A DNA stretch of 64,000 nt from NCBI RefSeq assembly GCF_041821025.1, contig NZ_JBGUAY010000001.1, positions 186,001 through 250,000 of the forward strand, read 5' to 3'. The notes under the pieces were generated by a model. The model was not told the DNA's origin, made no database searches, and saw nothing but the letters and a program-made list of their open reading frames with translations. How positions within the stretch are numbered: position 1 is the first letter of the stretch; each line of letters begins with the position of its first letter. Of this stretch, positions 7,767 to 16,939 are shown one piece after another. This DNA is from Egicoccus sp. AB-alg6-2 (lineage in GTDB: Bacteria > Actinomycetota > Nitriliruptoria > Nitriliruptorales > Nitriliruptoraceae). A program made the position numbers and the translations under genes.

Positions 7767-9344
7767 GTGCGTATCCGCCTGCTGAGCCTGACCGCCGCCA
7801 TCGCCCTGGTGCTCGCCGCATGCGGGGACGGCGGCGGTGGCGTCGATCTCGACGATCCGGGGGCCGAGCCCGACACGACCGATCCCGGCGGCGACGGGGA
7901 CGCCGAGGGCGATGCCGACGGCGAGTCAGCCGCCGAGGGCGGGACCCTCATCGCCGCGATCGGTGGCGAGCCAGATCAGCTCAACCCGTTGACGACCACG
8001 TCGGGCTTCGCGTTCACGATCTTCGAGAACGTCTACGACACGTTGGTGCAGCCCGGCGACGACCTCACCATGGAGCCCGCGCTGGCCGAGTCGTGGGAGA
8101 CCTCCGACGACCTGTTGACCTGGGTCTTCACCCTCCGCGAGGGGGTGACGTTCCACGACGGCTCGACCCTCGACGCGCAGGACGTGGTGGCCACCTACGA
8201 ATACATCGCCGAGGAGGGGGCCAACAACTGGCGCCTGACGGGGATGAGCTTCGAGGCCACCGACGACGCCACGGTCACGGTCAACCTCGAACAGCCGGCG
8301 CCCAACATCCTCGAGCAGCTCGGTGGCTTCAAGGGCATGGCGATCGTGCCCGCCGAACAGATCGAAGCGGGGACGCTCGGTGACGAGGTCATCGGGACGG
8401 GACCGTTCCAGCTGACGTCGTCGGGCGCTGACGTCATCGAACTGCAGGCGTTCGACGACTACTGGGGTGAGGGCCCCCATCTCGACGGCATCGAGTTCCG
8501 CATCATCCCCGACGAGGGCGTGAAGCTGACCAACCTCGAGACCGGAGAGGTCGACTGGATCGACTCGGTGCCTCCCGAGCAGGTCGTCGATCTCGAGAAC
8601 GGCGACGACGTCGTCATCGGTCGCGTCGCGGGCCTCGACTACTGGTACATGGCGCTCAACCACGACCGCGAGCCGTTCGACCAGGTCGAGGTCCGTCGCG
8701 CCATCGCGTTCGCCCTCAATCCGGAGGACATCGCGGAAGCGACCCACTTCGAGGCGGCGACCCCGACCGAGACGGCCATCCCGGAGGGCAGCTTCTGGCA
8801 CCACGACTACACGCCCTTCGGGCACGACCCCGAGGAAGCGCAACGTCTGCTCGACGAGGCCGGTGTCGAGGGGTTGTCCATCGACCTCATGGTCTCCAAC
8901 GAGCACCCCGAGTCCGTCACCGCGGCACAGGTCATCGAGAGCCAGCTCGGCGAGGTCGGCATCGACGTGCAGATCCGCACCGAGGACTTCACGACGTGGC
9001 TCGCCGACCAGGGCGCCGGCGACTTCGACGCCTTCATGCTCGGGTGGCTGCGCAACCTCGACCCCGACGACTTCTACTACGCCCAACACCACTCCGAGGG
9101 CGGCAGCAACTTCCAGGGCTTCAGCGACCCCGAGGTCGACCGCCTGCTCGACGAGGGCCGGGCCGAACTCGACGACGACGCGCGCAAGGAGATCTACGAC
9201 CAGGCCGCCGAACTGATCGTCGACCAGGCGTCGTACATCTACTTCTACAACCCCGACGTGATCCAGGCCTGGTCGCACGACGTCAGCGACTACGACGTGC
9301 GTCCCGATGCCGTCCGCTTCGTCACCACCCGCCTCAACCGCTGA
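7767..9344 (+). CDS. ABC transporter peptide-binding lipoprotein (SBP family 5)
   Basis: A 525-residue extracellular solute-binding lipoprotein, the capture component of an Opp/Dpp-type importer. A signal peptide ends in the lipobox LAAC, giving lipid-anchored Cys19, followed by an acidic Gly/Asp-rich linker to about residue 52. The SBP_bac_5 domain fills the rest, with the family features LNPLTTTSGFAFTIFENVYD, RRAIAFALNPEDI and a C-terminal PDVIQAWSHDVSDYDVRP. Substrate cannot be read from sequence; oligopeptides, dipeptides, or other ligands such as nickel complexes or glycosides are possible. The GTG at 7767 follows GAGGGGA and starts the signal peptide. It heads a five-gene operon containing both permeases and both ATPases. 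Confidence 0.92.
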   Translation: MRIRLLSLTAAIALVLAACGDGGGGVDLDDPGAEPDTTDPGGDGDAEGDADGESAAEGGTLIAAIGGEPDQLNPLTTTSGFAFTIFENVYDTLVQPGDDLTMEPALAESWETSDDLLTWVFTLREGVTFHDGSTLDAQDVVATYEYIAEEGANNWRLTGMSFEATDDATVTVNLEQPAPNILEQLGGFKGMAIVPAEQIEAGTLGDEVIGTGPFQLTSSGADVIELQAFDDYWGEGPHLDGIEFRIIPDEGVKLTNLETGEVDWIDSVPPEQVVDLENGDDVVIGRVAGLDYWYMALNHDREPFDQVEVRRAIAFALNPEDIAEATHFEAATPTETAIPEGSFWHHDYTPFGHDPEEAQRLLDEAGVEGLSIDLMVSNEHPESVTAAQVIESQLGEVGIDVQIRTEDFTTWLADQGAGDFDAFMLGWLRNLDPDDFYYAQHHSEGGSNFQGFSDPEVDRLLDEGRAELDDDARKEIYDQAAELIVDQASYIYFYNPDVIQAWSHDVSDYDVRPDAVRFVTTRLNR

Positions 9345-9398
9345 CGACCACCGCGGCGGGGGCGCGGGCCCTCGCCGCGGCACGACCAGGAGCACCAG

Positions 9399-10340
9399 GT
9401 GGGGCGGTACGTGCTGCGGCGCACGGGCCAGGCGCTGGTCGCGCTGGTCGGCGTCTCGATCGTGGTCTTCGCGCTGATGCACCTGGTGCCGGGCGACCCG
9501 GTGCTCGCCGCGCTCGGGACCCGCTACGACCCGGCGCTGTACGAGGCGCTGGTGCAACGCGCCGGCCTGGACCAGCCCGTGCTGGTGCAGTACTTCGACT
9601 GGGCGGGCCGCGCGCTGCGTGGTGACCTCGGGGTGAGCTTCCGCACCGGGGAGCCGGTCACGACCCGACTCGGTGCCCGCCTTCCCGCCACGGCCACGCT
9701 GACGCTGGGCGCCCTGCTCGTCGGGCTCGTCATCGCGCTGCCCGCGGGCATCATCTCGGCGGTGCGGCAGGGGAAGACCGCCGACTACGTCGCCAACACG
9801 TTCGCGCAGATCGGCGTGTCGGTCCCCGACTTCTGGTACGGGATCCTGCTGATCCTGGTGTTCGCGCAGACGCTGGGGTGGCTGCCCGTCGGCGGCTACC
9901 GCCCGATCCTCGAGGATCCGGCGGCCGGCCTGCAGCGCCTGGTCCTGCCGTCGTTGACCGCCGGGGTCGTCACGGGCGCGATCCTGACCCGGTTCGTGCG
10001 CTCCAGCATGCTCGAGGCGCTCAACGCCGAGCACGTCAGGCTGGCGCGCGCCAAGGGCCTGCCGTGGCGGTACGTGTTGCGCCACCACGTCCTGCGCAAC
10101 GCCTGGATCCCGATCATCACGGTGACCGGCCTGCAGATGGGCACCCTGCTCGGGGGCATCGTCGTGGTCGAGATCGTGTTCTCCTGGCCCGGGCTCGGAC
10201 GCGAGGCGCTGGATGCGGTGTTCAGCCGCGACTATCCGGTCCTGCAGGGGGCGGTGCTGCTGATCGCGGCCATCTTCCTGCTCATCAACCTGCTGGTCGA
10301 CCTGGCCTATGCCCGGCTCGACCCGCGCATCCGCGTGTGA
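9399..10340 (+). CDS. ABC peptide transporter permease, DppB/OppB type
   Basis: A 313-residue integral membrane subunit that, with the next gene product, forms the translocation channel. It has the family N-terminus YVLRRTGQALVALVGVSIVVF, the conserved HLVPGDP loop, a periplasmic segment with GRALRGDLGVSFRTGEPV, and about six membrane helices. The EAA-type coupling loop that docks on the ATPases is around residues 205-225 (LEALNAEHVRLARAKGLPWR). The GTG start follows AGGAG at 9388-9392. It lies 54 bases after the binding protein and 10 bases before the second permease, so it is one operon. Confidence 0.94.
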   Translation: MGRYVLRRTGQALVALVGVSIVVFALMHLVPGDPVLAALGTRYDPALYEALVQRAGLDQPVLVQYFDWAGRALRGDLGVSFRTGEPVTTRLGARLPATATLTLGALLVGLVIALPAGIISAVRQGKTADYVANTFAQIGVSVPDFWYGILLILVFAQTLGWLPVGGYRPILEDPAAGLQRLVLPSLTAGVVTGAILTRFVRSSMLEALNAEHVRLARAKGLPWRYVLRHHVLRNAWIPIITVTGLQMGTLLGGIVVVEIVFSWPGLGREALDAVFSRDYPVLQGAVLLIAAIFLLINLLVDLAYARLDPRIRV

Positions 10341-10350
10341 GGAGGCGAGC

Positions 10351-11286
10351 GTGAGCCAGGTCGACGCCGGCACCGGCGGTTTCGGGGGTGACACGGTGCT
10401 CGAGGCACCGACGACCGCCCGCGTCCCGCGCTGGCGTCAGACCCTGTCGGTGCTGCTCGCCAACCGGCTGGCCGCGTTCGGCCTGCTGTTGCTGCTGGCG
10501 TTGCTGCTGGTCGCCTTGTTCGCTCCGCAGTTGGCGCGCTACCCCATCAACGAGCAGAACCTCGCCCAACGCTTCGAGGGACCGTCCGCGGCCTACTGGT
10601 TCGGTACCGACAACCTCGGGCGCGACATCTACAGCCGGGTCGTGATCGGCTCCCGGGTGTCGCTGCAGGTCGGCGCCGTCGCGGTCGGCATCTCCCTGGT
10701 GGCGGGAACGCTGATCGGCCTGCTCGCCGGCTACCGCGGCGGCTGGATCGACACGCTGTGGATGCGCACGATGGACGTGCTGTTCTCCTTCCCCGTGGTC
10801 CTGCTCGCCATCGCCCTGGTCGCGGTACTGGGCCCCAGCCTGCGCAACACCATGATCGCGATCGGCATCGTGTTCACCCCGATCTTCGCCCGCGTCGTTC
10901 GGGGCAGCGTGCTCTCGGTTCGCGAAGACCTGCACGTGCGGGCGGTCCGATCCCTCGGCGCCGGCGACGGGCGCATCGTCATGCGCCACGTCCTGCCCAA
11001 CGTCGCCGCACCCATCATCGTGCAGGCGTCGTTGAGCCTGGCGTTCGCGATCCTGACCGAGGCGGCGCTCAGCTACATCGGCGTCGGCGTGCAGCCACCG
11101 AACCCGGCCTGGGGCTACATGCTCGCCGACGCGCAGTCCTACCAGCGACAGGGCTGGTGGCTGTCGGTCTTCCCCGGCGCCGCGATCTTCCTCACCGTGA
11201 TGTCGTTCAACCTCGTCGGCGACGGCCTGCGCGACGCCCTCGATCCGCAACAGCGTTCGATCATCGAGTCGCGGGGGGTCGAATGA
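10351..11286 (+). CDS. ABC peptide transporter permease, DppC/OppC type
   Basis: A 311-residue second channel subunit. After a ~25-residue cytoplasmic leader it has the OppC_N helix (LAAFGLLLLLALLLVALFAP), the typical YWFGTDNLGRDIYSRVVIG segment that marks DppC homologues, and about five further helices. The coupling loop is around residues 192-212 (REDLHVRAVRSLGAGDGRIV). The start at GTG 10351 is fixed by GGAGG at 10341-10345; the frame is open further upstream but only within the dppB end. Its stop overlaps the ATG of the next gene (ATGA), showing coupled translation. Confidence 0.94.
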   Translation: MSQVDAGTGGFGGDTVLEAPTTARVPRWRQTLSVLLANRLAAFGLLLLLALLLVALFAPQLARYPINEQNLAQRFEGPSAAYWFGTDNLGRDIYSRVVIGSRVSLQVGAVAVGISLVAGTLIGLLAGYRGGWIDTLWMRTMDVLFSFPVVLLAIALVAVLGPSLRNTMIAIGIVFTPIFARVVRGSVLSVREDLHVRAVRSLGAGDGRIVMRHVLPNVAAPIIVQASLSLAFAILTEAALSYIGVGVQPPNPAWGYMLADAQSYQRQGWWLSVFPGAAIFLTVMSFNLVGDGLRDALDPQQRSIIESRGVE

Positions 11287-12332
11287 GCCACGACGAGGTG
11301 GTCCTGTCCGTGCGCGACCTCGAGGTGTCGTTCGCGACCAAGCGCGGCCTGGCCCGGGTCGTCCGCGGGGTCGACTACGACCTGCGACGCGGCGAGACGC
11401 TGGCGCTGGTCGGCGAGTCGGGGTCTGGCAAGTCCGTCTCCACGATGGCGCTGACCAAGCTGATCCCGATGCCGCCCGGGCGGGTGTCCGGCACCGCCCA
11501 CCTCGCCGGCCAGGACCTGCTGGCCCTCTCGGAACGCGAGTTGCTGTCGGTGCGGGGGCGGCAGGTCGGCTTCGTGTTCCAGGACCCGATGACCTCGCTC
11601 AACCCGGTGCACGCGATCGGGCGCCAGTTGACCGAGGGCATGCGCCACCACCTGGGCGTCTCGCAGGCCGAGGCCCGGGACCGCGCGGTCGAGTTGCTGC
11701 GTACCGTCGGCATCCCGGCCGCCGAGAAGCGACTCGACGACTACCCACACCAGTTCAGCGGCGGCATGCGGCAACGGGTGGTCATCGCCATCGGGCTCTC
11801 GTGCGACCCGCAGGTGCTGATCGCCGACGAGGCGACGACCGCCCTCGACGTCACGACGCAGGCACAGATCACCGAACTCGTCGACCGGTTGCAGGACGAG
11901 CTCGGCATGGCGGTCATCTGGATCACCCACGACCTCGGTGTGGTCGCCGGGATCGCGGACCGGGTTCTGGTGATGTACGCCGGCGAGATCGTCGAGGAGG
12001 CGCCGGTGGACGAACTGTTCGCCGACCCGCGCCACCCCTACACGGTCGGTCTGCTGCGCTCGCTGCCGATCCTGGGCGCCTTCGACCGCGAGGAGTTGAC
12101 CTCGATCCCGGGGTTGCCGCCGGCGCCGACCGAACTGCCGCCGGGGTGCGCCTTCCATCCACGCTGTGCTTTCCGCGGCGACGACCGCTGCGCCGACGAG
12201 CGCCCGCCGCTGCAGGAGGTCGCCCCCGGTCACCGGGTCCGCGCCTTCTACGAGGTCGCCGAGACCGAACGCCGTGAGGCGGCGACGCTGGGCACCTCCG
12301 CGTTCGCCGCAACCGACGAGGAGCCGACGTGA
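11283..12332 (+). CDS. ABC peptide transporter ATPase, DppD/OppD type
   Basis: A 349-residue ATP-binding subunit that powers the importer. Walker A is GESGSGKS at residues 44-51, the signature is FSGGMRQR at about 158-165, Walker B is LIADEATTALD at about 179-189, and a switch His follows in ITHDLGVVA. The C-terminal oligopeptide-transporter domain has the Cys-rich stretch PPGCAFHPRCAFRGDDRC, as found in OppD/DppD, where the cysteines may hold an iron-sulfur centre. It overlaps the upstream permease stop by four bases and its own stop overlaps the next GTG. Confidence 0.95.
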   Translation: MSHDEVVLSVRDLEVSFATKRGLARVVRGVDYDLRRGETLALVGESGSGKSVSTMALTKLIPMPPGRVSGTAHLAGQDLLALSERELLSVRGRQVGFVFQDPMTSLNPVHAIGRQLTEGMRHHLGVSQAEARDRAVELLRTVGIPAAEKRLDDYPHQFSGGMRQRVVIAIGLSCDPQVLIADEATTALDVTTQAQITELVDRLQDELGMAVIWITHDLGVVAGIADRVLVMYAGEIVEEAPVDELFADPRHPYTVGLLRSLPILGAFDREELTSIPGLPPAPTELPPGCAFHPRCAFRGDDRCADERPPLQEVAPGHRVRAFYEVAETERREAATLGTSAFAATDEEPT

Positions 12333-13393
12333 GTGACCCGCTCGTCCACGTCGACGACCTCCACGTCCACTTCCCCGTGGGTGGTCGCGCCCGCATGCGG
12401 CGCGACCACGGCAGGGCCGTCCGTGCCGTCGACGGCATCAGCCTCACCATCGAGCGCGGCCAGACCCTGGGCCTGGTCGGCGAATCGGGCTGCGGCAAGT
12501 CGACCACCGGGCTGGCCATCCTGCGGCTGATCGAGCCGACCTCGGGCGCGGTGCACTTCGACGGCACCGACCTCGCCACGCTCTCGCGCAAGGACCTCCG
12601 CCGCTTCCGGCGACGGGCGGCGATGATCTTCCAGGATCCCTATGCGTCGCTGGATCCGCGTCGCACCGTGGGCGACGCGGTCGGCGAGGCGCTCGACATC
12701 CACGACCTGCACCAGGGCCGGCAGGCGCGCCGCACGCGCATCGGCGACCTCCTCGAACGCGTCGGGCTTCATCCCGACACCGCCGAGCGCTACCCCCACG
12801 AGTTCTCGGGCGGGCAGCGTCAGCGGGTCGGTATCGCGCGTGCCCTGGCGGTCGAACCGGACTTCCTCGTCTGCGACGAACCGATCGCTGCCCTGGACGT
12901 CTCCATCCAGGCGCAGGTGCTCAACCTGCTCGACGAACTCCAGGCCGAGCTCGGGCTGACCTACCTGTTCATCGCCCACGACCTCGCGGCCGTCCAGCAC
13001 GTCGCCGACCGCATCGCCGTGATGTATCTCGGGCGTGTCGTGGAGGAGGGCGACCGGCGACAGGTCATCGCCCGACCGCAGCACCCCTACACGCGCGCTT
13101 TGTTGTCGGCCGTACCGGTCCCCGACCCCGCCGCCGAACGCCGACGGCAGCGCGTCCGGCTCGTCGGCGAGGTACCGAGCCCGATGGACCCGCCCTCGGG
13201 GTGCCGTTTCCGCACCCGTTGCCCCGACGTCTTCGGCTCGTGCGGGGTCGTCGATCCCGACCTCCAGCCGGTCGGCCAGGGCCATCGGGCCGCCTGTCTG
13301 CTGCACGGCGAGGTCGGTCAGCCGGTCGAGCGGTCGGAGCACCCCGACGCGAACCAGCACGACGCCGGATTGGATGGGGTCCTGTCGAACTGA
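12329..13393 (+). CDS. ABC peptide transporter ATPase, DppF/OppF type
   Basis: A 354-residue partner ATPase; DppD and DppF work as a heterodimer. Walker A is GESGCGKST at residues 51-59, the signature is FSGGQRQRVG, Walker B is LVCDEPIAALD, and the switch His is in IAHDLAAV. The C-terminal domain again has clustered cysteines (CRFRTRCPDVFGSC). The N-terminal ~30 residues carry an Arg-rich insert before the first beta strand. The GTG start overlaps the previous stop (GTGA). The last ~25 residues are acidic and poorly conserved in appearance. Confidence 0.95.
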   Translation: MSDPLVHVDDLHVHFPVGGRARMRRDHGRAVRAVDGISLTIERGQTLGLVGESGCGKSTTGLAILRLIEPTSGAVHFDGTDLATLSRKDLRRFRRRAAMIFQDPYASLDPRRTVGDAVGEALDIHDLHQGRQARRTRIGDLLERVGLHPDTAERYPHEFSGGQRQRVGIARALAVEPDFLVCDEPIAALDVSIQAQVLNLLDELQAELGLTYLFIAHDLAAVQHVADRIAVMYLGRVVEEGDRRQVIARPQHPYTRALLSAVPVPDPAAERRRQRVRLVGEVPSPMDPPSGCRFRTRCPDVFGSCGVVDPDLQPVGQGHRAACLLHGEVGQPVERSEHPDANQHDAGLDGVLSN

Positions 13394-13403
13394 AAGGTCC
13401 ACC

Positions 13404-13688
13404 ATGAGCGACCACGACCCGATCCACGGCGGCTCCTCGCACGAGACCGACCGACTGACCGAGAACCAACCGCCCCGCGAGGACCTCATCCCGGTCGAGA
13501 CGCTCGAGGAGCTCGCCGAGCAGGACGAGATCGAGGACGCCGACCCGTTCGTGAGCGAGGACGACGCCGTACTCCCTCGCCCGACCAGCGAGGACCTGCC
13601 CGAGACGCAGGGGGTCGACGTCGACCAGGGCAAGCGCATCAGCGAGGACTACGCGGACCGGCCGCGCCTCTCGGACGAGGAGTTGTGA
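13404..13688 (+). CDS. Small acidic protein at the end of the peptide-transporter operon
   Basis: A 94-residue, strongly acidic, probably disordered protein with many Asp/Glu and Pro residues (ETLEELAEQDEIEDADPF). No membrane helix or known domain is seen. The ATG is 10 bases after the dppF stop with a weak GAAAGG site, so it is probably the last gene of the transporter operon. The frame is maintained and codon bias is normal. Function is unknown. Confidence 0.6.
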   Translation: MSDHDPIHGGSSHETDRLTENQPPREDLIPVETLEELAEQDEIEDADPFVSEDDAVLPRPTSEDLPETQGVDVDQGKRISEDYADRPRLSDEEL

Positions 13689-13792
13689 ACCTCGACGTAC
13701 TGCACTGATCAAGGATCACCTCCCACCGAACTTGGCTTCAGGAGGAGTTCAGGTCACACGCTCCTAGCGTCGTTCCGGTCGAAGGGGAGCGG

Positions 13793-14776
13793 GTGGCGCA
13801 ACAGGAGCGGCCCCTGCCCACGAGCGTCCAGACCGGCGCGGATCGTGATCCGGCCGACGAACGCCCGGAACGGAGCCGGCTGAGCCGACGCTCCTTCCTG
13901 GCGGTCACCGGGACCCTGGCGACCGCCGCGGTGGTCCCGGGTTGCACGACCGGCCGCGGGACCCCGGCCGTTCCGCAGGAGGGGCCGTCGGCCGCTCCGC
14001 AGCCCGGGCTCGATGTCGCGGAGGCGGCAACCGGGGACCGGCTGGGGCGGTTCCTCGACCCCCAGCAGATCGCGATCGTCGCGGCCATCGCCGCACGCGT
14101 CATTCCCGGTGACGCCGACGACCCCGGCGCGGTCGAGGCCGGCGCGGTCGAGTACATCGACCGCCTCCTCGCCACGCACGAGAGCTACCCGCAACGCACG
14201 TACACGCAGCGGCCATTCGCACAGACCTACGAGGGCGACACCGAACCACCACCCGAACCCGGGGTCATCTGGGTCCGCGAGGACCAGCTCGACCGCTACG
14301 GCTGGCAGAGCGGCATCCCGCCCCGCGAGATCTACCGCATGGGTCTGCCCCGTCTGGACGCCCTGGCGGAGCAGCGGCACGGATCCGCGTTCGCCGAGCT
14401 CGGTGACGACGACCAGGACGCCCTGCTCCGGGCGCTCGAGGACGACGAGGACGACGACGTCGGCGAGCTGTTCGACGAGGTGCCGGCGTCGACCTTCTTC
14501 GACCTCGTACGCGGTCATGTCGTCGAGGGGTTCCTCGCCGACCCGGTGTACGGCGGCAACCGTGACCTCGTGGGGTGGGAGCACATCGGCTTCCCCGGCT
14601 CGCAGCGTGGGTACAGCCCCCAGGAGCTGCTCGACCCCAACTTCTCCCGTCCGCCGCAGGGACTCGCCCAACTGCCGATGATGCACGGCGCGCACCGCGA
14701 GGACGACCATCACGACCATGGTGGTGCCGCGCTGGGTTCCATCCGCCGGCGGCATCCCAACGGCCCGCTCGACTGA
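13793..14776 (+). CDS. Tat-exported small (gluconate 2-dehydrogenase subunit 3-like) subunit of a GMC dehydrogenase
   Basis: A 327-residue protein that fits the small (gamma) subunit of membrane-bound FAD sugar dehydrogenases, which helps export and stabilise the catalytic subunit. A twin-arginine motif, SRRSFL at residues 31-36, precedes a hydrophobic stretch ending VVPGC, so it may also be lipidated at Cys51. The Gluconate_2-dh3 domain follows at about 75-260, with conserved-looking ILGRNRDLVGWE-like GGNRDLVGWEHIGFPG. The C-terminus is His/Asp-rich (HGAHREDDHHDHGG), perhaps metal-binding. The GTG start is supported by GAAGGGGA. The catalytic GMC gene begins 16 bases downstream, the usual partner arrangement. 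Confidence 0.85.
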   Translation: MAQQERPLPTSVQTGADRDPADERPERSRLSRRSFLAVTGTLATAAVVPGCTTGRGTPAVPQEGPSAAPQPGLDVAEAATGDRLGRFLDPQQIAIVAAIAARVIPGDADDPGAVEAGAVEYIDRLLATHESYPQRTYTQRPFAQTYEGDTEPPPEPGVIWVREDQLDRYGWQSGIPPREIYRMGLPRLDALAEQRHGSAFAELGDDDQDALLRALEDDEDDDVGELFDEVPASTFFDLVRGHVVEGFLADPVYGGNRDLVGWEHIGFPGSQRGYSPQELLDPNFSRPPQGLAQLPMMHGAHREDDHHDHGGAALGSIRRRHPNGPLD

Positions 14777-14792
14777 CGTCAGGAGCCCACCG

Positions 14793-16586
14793 GTGGCCAT
14801 CGAACACCCCGAGGTCGACGTCGTCACCATGGGCGCCGGCTTCACCGCCGCGATCACCGCCCAGCAGCTGACGGCGGAGGGCCTGAGCGTCGTCAGCCTC
14901 GAGAAGGGCGGGGCGAAGTGGACCTGGCCCGACTTCGCCCACAACCACGACGAGTTGCGGTTCACCTCCCGCCACGAACTCCTGCACGAGATCGAGAAGG
15001 AGAGCTGGACCTGGCGGCCCGACCCGGCCGCGCCGGCGCTCCCGATGCGCCAGTACGGCGCGTTCCATCCCGGCACCAACATGGGCGGCGCCGGCACGCA
15101 CTGGTCGGCGGTGATGTGGCGCTTCCTGCCCTCCGACTACGACTGGCTCACCCACCACACCGAGCGCTACGGCCCCGACGCGCTCCCCGAGGGGCACAGC
15201 AACCAGGACTGGCCGGTCTCCTACGACGACCTCGAACCGCACTTCACCCAGTTCGAGATCGACACCGGCATGTCCGGTCAGACCGGCAACCTGAACGGAC
15301 AGCTGCTCGAGGGCGGAAATCCGTTCGAGGGGCCGCGAAGCCAGCCCTATCCGCTCCCGCCGCTGGCCCCCACCCGCGCCGGCAGTCGGTTCGCCGAAGC
15401 CGCCGAACGTCTCGGCCTGCGACCGTTCCTGCAACCGTCGTCGATCCTGTCGCAGGGCTACACCGACATGACGGGCAAGCCCCGTAGCGGCTGCCTGTAC
15501 TGCGGGTACTGCACCCGCTACGGCTGCGAGGTCGACGCCAAGCTGTCGCCCCAGACCACCTTCCTGCCGCTCGCCTTCGACACCGGCCGCTACGAGATCC
15601 GCACGCACTGCTACGTGACCGGCATCGAGACCGACAACACCGGCCGGGCGACGGGACTGACCTACCTCGGCCGTGATGGGCGCGAGCACTTCCAGCCGGC
15701 GCGGATCATCCTCGTGAGCGGCTACACGATGAGCAACGTGCGGCTGCTCATGCTCTCACGCAGCAACGCCCACCCCGACGGCATCGGCAACGCGCGCGGG
15801 CAACTCGGGCGCAACGCCACCCATCAGATCCTGCAGCTGCCCTCCATCGGGATGTTCGAAGGTGAACGGTTCAACACCTTCATGGGCAACACCGCCACCA
15901 CGCACGCCGTCTACGAGTACGTGGGTGACAACTTCGACCACACCGGACTGGGCTTTGTGGGCGGCGCCCAGATCTTTCCGTACGCCGGCGAACGCCTCCC
16001 GATCGGCAACGTCGAGGGAATTCCCCACGCGGCGACCACCGGCGAGGAGAACGCCGACGGCGACCCCCGCGAGTGGGGGCAGGCGTTCAAGGACCGCATG
16101 CGCAACTGGGACAGCTTCATCCCCCTCGCGATCCAGGGCGACAGCCTCGCCTACGAACAGAACCGGTTCGACCTCGATCCGAACTTCACGGACTTCCTCG
16201 GCCGCCCGTTGCTGCGCATCACGTTCGACTGGACCGACAACGAACGCCGTCTGCACGCCTTCCTCGCCGAGCGCTGCTCCGAGATCATGGACGAGATGGG
16301 GCCGACCGAACGCACCGACCAGCCCGAGATCGAGGACTACAACATCGGCCGCTACCAGACCACCCACATCCAGGGCGGCTGCATCGCGGGCGACGACCCG
16401 GGCAACTCGGTCACCAACCGCTACGGGCAGGTGTGGGACGCACCCAACGTGTTCGTGACGGGGGCCGCCCTGTTCCCGCAGAACCCCGGCGCCAACCCGA
16501 CCACCACGGTGACCGCGTGGATGTACTACGCGCTCGAGGCGATCAAGTCGCAGTACCTGCGCAACCCCGGCGAGCTGATGTCGTGA
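14793..16586 (+). CDS. GMC-family FAD-dependent sugar/alcohol dehydrogenase, catalytic subunit
   Basis: A 597-residue flavoenzyme expected to oxidise a sugar, sugar acid or alcohol outside the membrane, exported by piggy-back with its Tat-bearing partner since it has no signal peptide. The FAD Rossmann motif MGAGFTA is at residues 13-19. The C-terminal GMC domain has His525 (TTHIQGGC) and Asn564/Asn568 (NPGANPTTT), the catalytic-pair region. A Cys cluster Cys234-x2-Cys237-x2-Cys240-x4-Cys245 resembles the Cys-rich region of FAD-glucose dehydrogenase alpha subunits that holds a 3Fe-4S centre. GTG 14793 is preceded by AGGAG at 14781-14785. It is followed by a cupredoxin with overlapping codons. 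The substrate is not deducible. Confidence 0.88.
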   Translation: MAIEHPEVDVVTMGAGFTAAITAQQLTAEGLSVVSLEKGGAKWTWPDFAHNHDELRFTSRHELLHEIEKESWTWRPDPAAPALPMRQYGAFHPGTNMGGAGTHWSAVMWRFLPSDYDWLTHHTERYGPDALPEGHSNQDWPVSYDDLEPHFTQFEIDTGMSGQTGNLNGQLLEGGNPFEGPRSQPYPLPPLAPTRAGSRFAEAAERLGLRPFLQPSSILSQGYTDMTGKPRSGCLYCGYCTRYGCEVDAKLSPQTTFLPLAFDTGRYEIRTHCYVTGIETDNTGRATGLTYLGRDGREHFQPARIILVSGYTMSNVRLLMLSRSNAHPDGIGNARGQLGRNATHQILQLPSIGMFEGERFNTFMGNTATTHAVYEYVGDNFDHTGLGFVGGAQIFPYAGERLPIGNVEGIPHAATTGEENADGDPREWGQAFKDRMRNWDSFIPLAIQGDSLAYEQNRFDLDPNFTDFLGRPLLRITFDWTDNERRLHAFLAERCSEIMDEMGPTERTDQPEIEDYNIGRYQTTHIQGGCIAGDDPGNSVTNRYGQVWDAPNVFVTGAALFPQNPGANPTTTVTAWMYYALEAIKSQYLRNPGELMS

Positions 16587-16939
16587 CCCGCCGTCGCCGT
16601 CGCGCCTGGAGCATGCTGCCGCTGACCGTGGCGGCCTCGGCCTGTGCCGCCCGTGGCGCCGACGACGCCAGCGTGGCCATGACCGCGGCGTTGCGGTTCG
16701 AACCGGCCGCCGTCGAGATCCCGGTCGGGGGTCGCGTCATCTGGCAGAACACCGGCGTGACCCAGCACACCGCGACGGCCATCGGTACGGACCGCGAACC
16801 CACCGGTGCGTTCGACTCGGGGGTCGTGGTCGGCACCGGTACGTATGCCCACACCTTCGACGAGGCCGGCACCTTCACCTACACCTGCACGATCCACGGC
16901 AGCGAGATGGTCGGCCTCGTCACCGTGGTCGCAGGATGA
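16583..16939 (+). CDS. Exported cupredoxin (plastocyanin-like blue copper protein)
   Basis: A 118-residue small exported copper protein likely to shuttle electrons between the dehydrogenase and the oxidase encoded around it. A basic N-terminus and hydrophobic stretch form a signal sequence; Cys21 in SACAA may be a weak lipobox. The type 1 copper ligands are visible: His62 (TQHTAT), then Cys102, His105 and Met109 in YTCTIHGSEM. The domain is short, like plastocyanin or amicyanin. The GTG start overlaps the GMC stop and its stop overlaps the coxB ATG, so it sits translationally locked between dehydrogenase and oxidase genes. Confidence 0.88.
   Translation: MTRRRRRAWSMLPLTVAASACAARGADDASVAMTAALRFEPAAVEIPVGGRVIWQNTGVTQHTATAIGTDREPTGAFDSGVVVGTGTYAHTFDEAGTFTYTCTIHGSEMVGLVTVVAG

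Noticed and set aside
4720-7821. A 1033-residue minus-strand open frame
   Set aside because: It runs antisense across the SLH nucleotidase and Lys-rich genes, is Arg/Val/Asp/Gly-biased and has no domain or ribosome site; it is a GC-rich shadow.
7926-10394. An 822-residue minus-strand open frame
   Set aside because: Antisense to the peptide-binding protein and permease genes, low-complexity Arg/Asp/Gly/Val composition; a shadow frame.
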